64,000 bases of DNA from HXMU1420-2 sp017643305. GTDB lineage: Bacteria; Pseudomonadota; Alphaproteobacteria; Rhodobacterales; Rhodobacteraceae. The position numbers were made by a program, and so were the translations under genes. Below, piece by piece: positions 60,944 through 64,000 of this stretch. Position 1 is the first letter of the stretch. The number at the start of each line of letters is the position of its first letter. The notes below the pieces were generated by a model. That model was not told the DNA's origin and made no database searches. It worked only from the letters and a program-made list of their open reading frames with translations. Location of the stretch: NCBI GenBank assembly GCA_965217135.1, contig OZ244249.1, positions 4,216,001-4,280,000 of the forward strand. The letters are read 5' to 3'.

Positions 60944-61801
60944 ATGAACGTCCAGACCAGCGAAAACGGCTACCACTACAATGTCATGCGCCGCGCGATC
61001 GAGTTGATCGATCAAAGTGGCGAAACACTGACCCTGGATGATCTGGCCCGAAAGATGGATATGAGCCCGGCGCATTTCCAGCGCCTGTTCAGCGCCTGGG
61101 TGGGCGTCAGCCCCAAGCGATTTCAGCAATACCTGACACTGGGCCACGCCAAAGCCTTGCTGAAAAACCGGTTCACGACACTAGAAACTGCGCTGACCAC
61201 GGGTCTCAGCGGGTCTGGGCGATTGCACGATCTGTTCCTGCGGTGGGAAGCAATGAGCCCCGGCGATTATGCTCGTGATGGCAAGGGATTGACCATCTCG
61301 TGGGGCTGGTTCGAAAGCCCCTTTGGCCCGGCGCTAGTGATGGGTACGGACAAGGGCATCTGTGGCATCGGCTTTGCCGCTGAAACCAGCGTCGAACACA
61401 CGATGGAGGACCTGACCAGCCGCTGGCCCAATGCCGATTTCGTGGAAGATCCGATGCGTTTGCGGCCCTGGGCCTTGGCCGCATTCGGGTCCGAAGGTGC
61501 ATTGGATGAAGCGCCGCTGTACCTGATTGGCGCCCCATTCCAGATCAAGGTGTGGGAAGCATTATTGAGCATCCCGTCAGGCCACGTCACAACCTATTCT
61601 GAGATTGCCGAAGCCATCGGGAACCCGCGGGCCGTGCGGGCGGTTGGCACCGCCGTAGGGCGTAACCCGATCAGCTGGCTGATCCCATGCCACCGTGCGC
61701 TGCGCAAATCTGGCGGGCTGGGCGGCTATCACTGGGGTCTGCCTGTAAAACGCGCGATGCTAGCTTACGAATCCGCGCGACTGGACGATGCGGTGGCGTA
61801 A
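60944..61801 (+). CDS. Ada-like HTH / methylated-DNA-cysteine S-methyltransferase
   Basis: 285 residues from ATG 60944. An AraC-type HTH (about 12-105; LDDLARKMDMSPAHFQRLFSAW) is fused to an O6-alkylguanine transferase domain (about 110-275). The acceptor Cys is Cys249 in SWLIPCHRALRKSGGLGGYHW. The N-terminal zinc-Cys domain of full Ada is missing, so methylphosphotriester sensing is not expected. It repairs O6-methylguanine and may regulate itself. Close to nth on the opposite strand. Confidence 0.92.
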   Translation: MNVQTSENGYHYNVMRRAIELIDQSGETLTLDDLARKMDMSPAHFQRLFSAWVGVSPKRFQQYLTLGHAKALLKNRFTTLETALTTGLSGSGRLHDLFLRWEAMSPGDYARDGKGLTISWGWFESPFGPALVMGTDKGICGIGFAAETSVEHTMEDLTSRWPNADFVEDPMRLRPWALAAFGSEGALDEAPLYLIGAPFQIKVWEALLSIPSGHVTTYSEIAEAIGNPRAVRAVGTAVGRNPISWLIPCHRALRKSGGLGGYHWGLPVKRAMLAYESARLDDAVA

Positions 61802-61909
61802 AACTGCCGATCATTGTTCCAATCCTGGTTGAGACATCACACCCCGGCTGTGATATACTTTACCCGAGGGGTCCCCAAAAAGTGGGGCTTGAGCAAAAAA
61901 GGCGGGAAA

Positions 61910-62572
61910 ATGAAAACCACGAAACTATCGCTGACGCTGGCCGCCAGCGCGGCCTTGGCCCTTTCGGCCTGTACCAATCCGGCAACACTGGGCGATCCGG
62001 AAAATGCGAATACCAACGCCGGTCTAGGCGCAGGTGCCGTTGTGGGCGCGATTGTCGGCTCTGCCGTGGCAGGCAGCGGCAGCCGTACCCAAGGCGCCAT
62101 TCTTGGCGGTATCGTGGGGGCTGCAGCGGGCGGGATTGTCGGCAACCAGCTGGACAAGCAGGCGGCTGAACTGAACGCATCACTGGATGACAACATTCTT
62201 GTGGAAACCGCCGATGGCCGGATGATCGTCACCCTGCCCGAAGACATCACATTCGATACCGACAGTGCCGTCGTCCGGCCCAGCCTACAGGCTGAGCTGA
62301 ACAAGGTTGCCGCCAGCCTGGTGCAATACCCCGACAGCACCGTTCAGATTATTGGCCACACGGACAATCAGGGCGATGCGGGCTATAACCAGCGGCTGTC
62401 CGAACAGCGCGCCAGCTCTGTCTCTGCAATCCTGCAGGGGGGCGGTGTGACCTCAGGGCGGATCAGCACTCTGGGCAAAGGTGAAAACGAACCCAAGGCA
62501 TCCAACCTGACGCCTGAAGGCATGGCCCAGAACCGGCGAGTGGAGATCGTCGTCATCCCCACGTCGACCTGA
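61910..62572 (+). CDS. OmpA-family lipoprotein (YiaD-like)
   Basis: 220 residues from ATG 61910 with GGCGGGAAA upstream. Lipoprotein signal ends LALSAC (Cys21). Then a glycine-zipper segment (GAVVGAIVGSAVAGSG, GAILGGIVGAAAGGIVGNQL) and an OmpA C-terminal domain (about 105-218; DITFDTDSAVVRPSLQAELN, IIGHTDNQGDAGYNQRLSEQRA). The Asp and Arg for diaminopimelate binding are present. It tethers the outer membrane to peptidoglycan. The upstream 100 bp contain TATACT (about 61855) as a possible -10 box. Confidence 0.92.
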   Translation: MKTTKLSLTLAASAALALSACTNPATLGDPENANTNAGLGAGAVVGAIVGSAVAGSGSRTQGAILGGIVGAAAGGIVGNQLDKQAAELNASLDDNILVETADGRMIVTLPEDITFDTDSAVVRPSLQAELNKVAASLVQYPDSTVQIIGHTDNQGDAGYNQRLSEQRASSVSAILQGGGVTSGRISTLGKGENEPKASNLTPEGMAQNRRVEIVVIPTST

Positions 62573-62602
62573 TCCGGTCTGGCCGAGCCACCAAATCCAC
62601 AC

Positions 62603-62637
62603 TATGTCAGCCCTGAACATAGCTGAGGGCTGACATA
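62603..62637 (+). promoter_or_regulatory. 12-bp perfect hairpin abutting the FMN reductase start codon
   Basis: TATGTCAGCCCT (62603-62614) and AGGGCTGACATA (62626-62637) are exact inverted repeats with an 11-nt loop. The ATG of the next gene begins 1 nt after the stem. The only Shine-Dalgarno-like sequence (GAGGG) lies in the stem, so the fold would block ribosome loading. No T tract follows, so it is not a normal terminator. Confidence 0.75.
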
Positions 62638-62638
62638 C

Positions 62639-63181
62639 ATGAATGATCCGATCCTGCTGGGCCTGTCTGGCTCTCTCCGGGCAAGCTCCGGCAACCGCAA
62701 GCTGCTGCGCGAAGCGGCACGTCTTTTTGGGCCATGCACCTATCAGGAAGCGGATCTGCGCCTGCCTTTGTATGATGGTGACGACGAAGCCGCCGATGGC
62801 GTTCCACCCGCAGTCCAGACGTTGGCCGACCAGATCGCAGCCGCCGATGCGGTGCTTATTTCCACGCCCGAATACAACAAGGCACCGTCCGGCGTTCTGA
62901 AAAACGCGCTGGACTGGATCAGCCGGACAAAGGGTGGACCGTGGCGGGACAAGCCACTCGCGGTGATGTCAGCCTCCTCCGGTCGGTCCGGTGGTGAACG
63001 CTCACAGATGATCCTGCGCAGCTTCATGGTTCCGTTCCGCCCGCGCATTCTGCATGGCCCCGAAATGCACCTGGCCGCAGTCGGGTCGGCCTTTGACCAA
63101 GACGGCAGACTGCAGGGTGACTTGTATATAAGTACGTTGCAGGACCTGATGCAGGCCCTGCGCGCCGAGGTGGAACGCTAG
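62639..63181 (+). CDS. NADPH-dependent FMN reductase family protein
   Basis: 180 residues. The flavodoxin-like fold has the FMN phosphate loop LGLSGSLRASSGNRKLL, then STPEYNKAPSGVLKNALDWIS and SASSGRSGGERSQ. Family members reduce FMN, quinones, azo dyes or chromate. The start is fixed by the family's conserved first strand, so translation must begin directly against the 62603-62637 hairpin. It shares CTAG as a double stop with the convergent VOC gene. Confidence 0.9.
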   Translation: MNDPILLGLSGSLRASSGNRKLLREAARLFGPCTYQEADLRLPLYDGDDEAADGVPPAVQTLADQIAAADAVLISTPEYNKAPSGVLKNALDWISRTKGGPWRDKPLAVMSASSGRSGGERSQMILRSFMVPFRPRILHGPEMHLAAVGSAFDQDGRLQGDLYISTLQDLMQALRAEVER

Positions 63182-63582
63182 GGCGCTTCCCGTACACTAA
63201 TTTCGATCAGGTTGCGGTCTGGATCCCTTACGTAAATCGACATGATCGGCCTGGTGGCACCGGTACGGCGCACGGGGCCTTCTTCGACTGCGATGCCTTG
63301 TTGCGCCAGATGCTGTTGCCAGTCCGTCAGGTCCCCATCCGTCAAAAAACAAAGGTCGGCGGAGCCGGGGGTAGCAACATGCGCCTTGGGTTCAAATTCG
63401 CGCCCGGCCTGATGTAAGTTGATCTTCTGGCTGCCAAACGCAAGCGCTATCCGTGTGGTACCATCGGCCGGCGTAAATGATTGCGCCTCCATTCCCAGAC
63501 CGTCCGTGTAAAACGCCACCGTGGACGCCATATCGCGCACGGTCAAAACAAGGTGGTCAAGCGCGTTTACCTTCAAGGTCAT
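63178..63582 (-). CDS. VOC-family (glyoxalase/dioxygenase-fold) protein
   Basis: 134 residues from ATG 63582; an upstream ATG would add four residues. The paired beta-alpha-beta units are visible: LDHLVLTVRDMASTVAFYTDGLG with metal His, INLHQAGREFEPK, and the second half SADLCFLTDGDLTDWQQHL ending IYVRDPDRNLIEIS with the metal Glu. Similar proteins are annotated as virulence protein or glyoxalase-like. The reaction is unknown. Confidence 0.87.
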   Translation of the reverse strand: MTLKVNALDHLVLTVRDMASTVAFYTDGLGMEAQSFTPADGTTRIALAFGSQKINLHQAGREFEPKAHVATPGSADLCFLTDGDLTDWQQHLAQQGIAVEEGPVRRTGATRPIMSIYVRDPDRNLIEISVREAP

Positions 63583-63693
63583 GGATTGCCTCATCTTGCA
63601 TCAGCCAAGTTGATCCGGCCCTGCGTTAATGGACCATCCGACCGCCATGGTCTAACACTTTACTGTCACCCTTACGCAAGGCAAGGAACCACC

Positions 63694-64000
63694 ATGACTA
63701 ACGAAATGAAGGGCGCCGAAGCGATGGTGCGATCCCTGCAAGCCCATGGCGTGCGTCATATTTTTGGCCTGTGTGGAGATACGACGCTGCCCTTCTACGA
63801 TGCCATGCGCAATCTAGACCACGGTATCACCCATGTGCTGACCCGCGACGAACGCAGCGCGGCTTATATGGCGGATGGTTATGCCCGCGTCACAGGTCGG
63901 GTTGGCGTGTGCGAAGGGCCATCAGGTGGCGGGGCGACATATATTCTGCCCGGTCTGATCGAGGCGAATGAAAGCTCTTATGCCGTGCTGGCGATCACCA
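63694..64000 (+). CDS. Thiamine-diphosphate-dependent enzyme, N-terminal part (runs off the window)
   Basis: 102 codons to the window edge, from ATG 63694 with GGCAAGGAACC upstream. The text is the start of an acetolactate synthase-type Pyr domain: GAEAMVRSLQAHGVRHIFGL, then the activating Glu region TRDERSAAYMADGYARVTG and CEGPSGGGATYILPGLIEA. In this family the usual Glu at HE is replaced by RDE here, and PG(G/A)T by PSGGGAT. It may be a sulfoacetaldehyde acetyltransferase, glyoxylate carboligase or ALS-like enzyme; the specificity lies outside the window. Confidence 0.85.
   Translation, partial: MTNEMKGAEAMVRSLQAHGVRHIFGLCGDTTLPFYDAMRNLDHGITHVLTRDERSAAYMADGYARVTGRVGVCEGPSGGGATYILPGLIEANESSYAVLAIT

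Overview
The window is a 64-kb piece of GC-rich bacterial chromosome from an alphaproteobacterium, almost certainly a marine Rhodobacteraceae (Roseobacter group). The evidence is gene order and gene types: rbfA-(DUF2233)-truB-rpsO-pnp, a heparinase II/III gene next to an RsmB-type methyltransferase, an SDH assembly factor 4 homologue, a stand-alone RibA with a divergent N-terminal half, two covalent-flavin DMGDH-like oxidoreductases and a decayed DUF992 gene. I see no tRNA, rRNA, CRISPR array, insertion sequence or prophage. It reads as a core chromosome region with small, eroded accessory patches.

Layout. 1-5.4 kb: heparinase fragment, rsmB, SDHAF4-like, dapB, rbfA, DUF2233 and truB. 5.4-11.6 kb: small NTF2-like and DUF1643 genes, an RTX calcium-binding protein, rpsO with its own terminator, an SGNH lipoprotein, a 0.7-kb gene-poor stretch with a probable gene fossil, then the pnp leader and pnp. 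11.6-17.3 kb: a fossil of a LuxR-type regulator, three isolated genes for surface sugar or RNA modification (GT25, GT11, RluA), a 1-Cys peroxiredoxin and an aldehyde dehydrogenase. 17.4-25.9 kb: a seven-gene minus-strand operon for demethylation of an N-methylated compound. Its genes are an XRE-cupin regulator, an unlisted 50-codon gene, a LysE exporter, DMGDH-like A, an MDR oxidoreductase, a homocysteine methyltransferase and DMGDH-like B. 26-33 kb: DUF992 pseudogene, free-methionine-sulfoxide reductase, a STAS/anti-sigma-kinase pair, gamma-glutamyltransferase, hspQ, a lytic transglycosylase lipoprotein and a fucosyltransferase-like protein. 33-43 kb: lolA, ftsK, a DapC-like aminotransferase, an amidase, a ubiH-like gene, Trm112, LonN and cnoX genes, and xthA. 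43-50 kb: OmpR-family regulator, ribA, an L,D-transpeptidase, smc and a small lipoprotein. 50-64 kb: GntR and Lrp regulators, a frameshifted alanine dehydrogenase followed by a LysR fragment, mechanosensitive channels, GSTs, a GMC oxidoreductase, a GNAT / sugar kinase / nth operon, an Ada-like protein, an OmpA lipoprotein, an FMN reductase with its start codon against a 12-bp hairpin, a VOC protein and the start of a TPP enzyme.

The strongest candidate for a coherent, under-described system is the 17.4-25.9 kb operon. A methyltransferase to homocysteine plus two flavin-linked demethylases fits stepwise removal of methyl groups from a betaine-like osmolyte. It sits under a regulator whose promoter carries two copies of GTGAAA-N13-TTTCAC, and it includes a small translationally coupled gene of unknown function. 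Decay is visible at five places: 8.8-9.2, 11.7-12.1, 26.0-26.5, 52.1 and 52.25-52.44 kb. Dense packing is marked by many ATGA/GTGA overlaps and by four convergent pairs sharing a 4-bp stop overlap.
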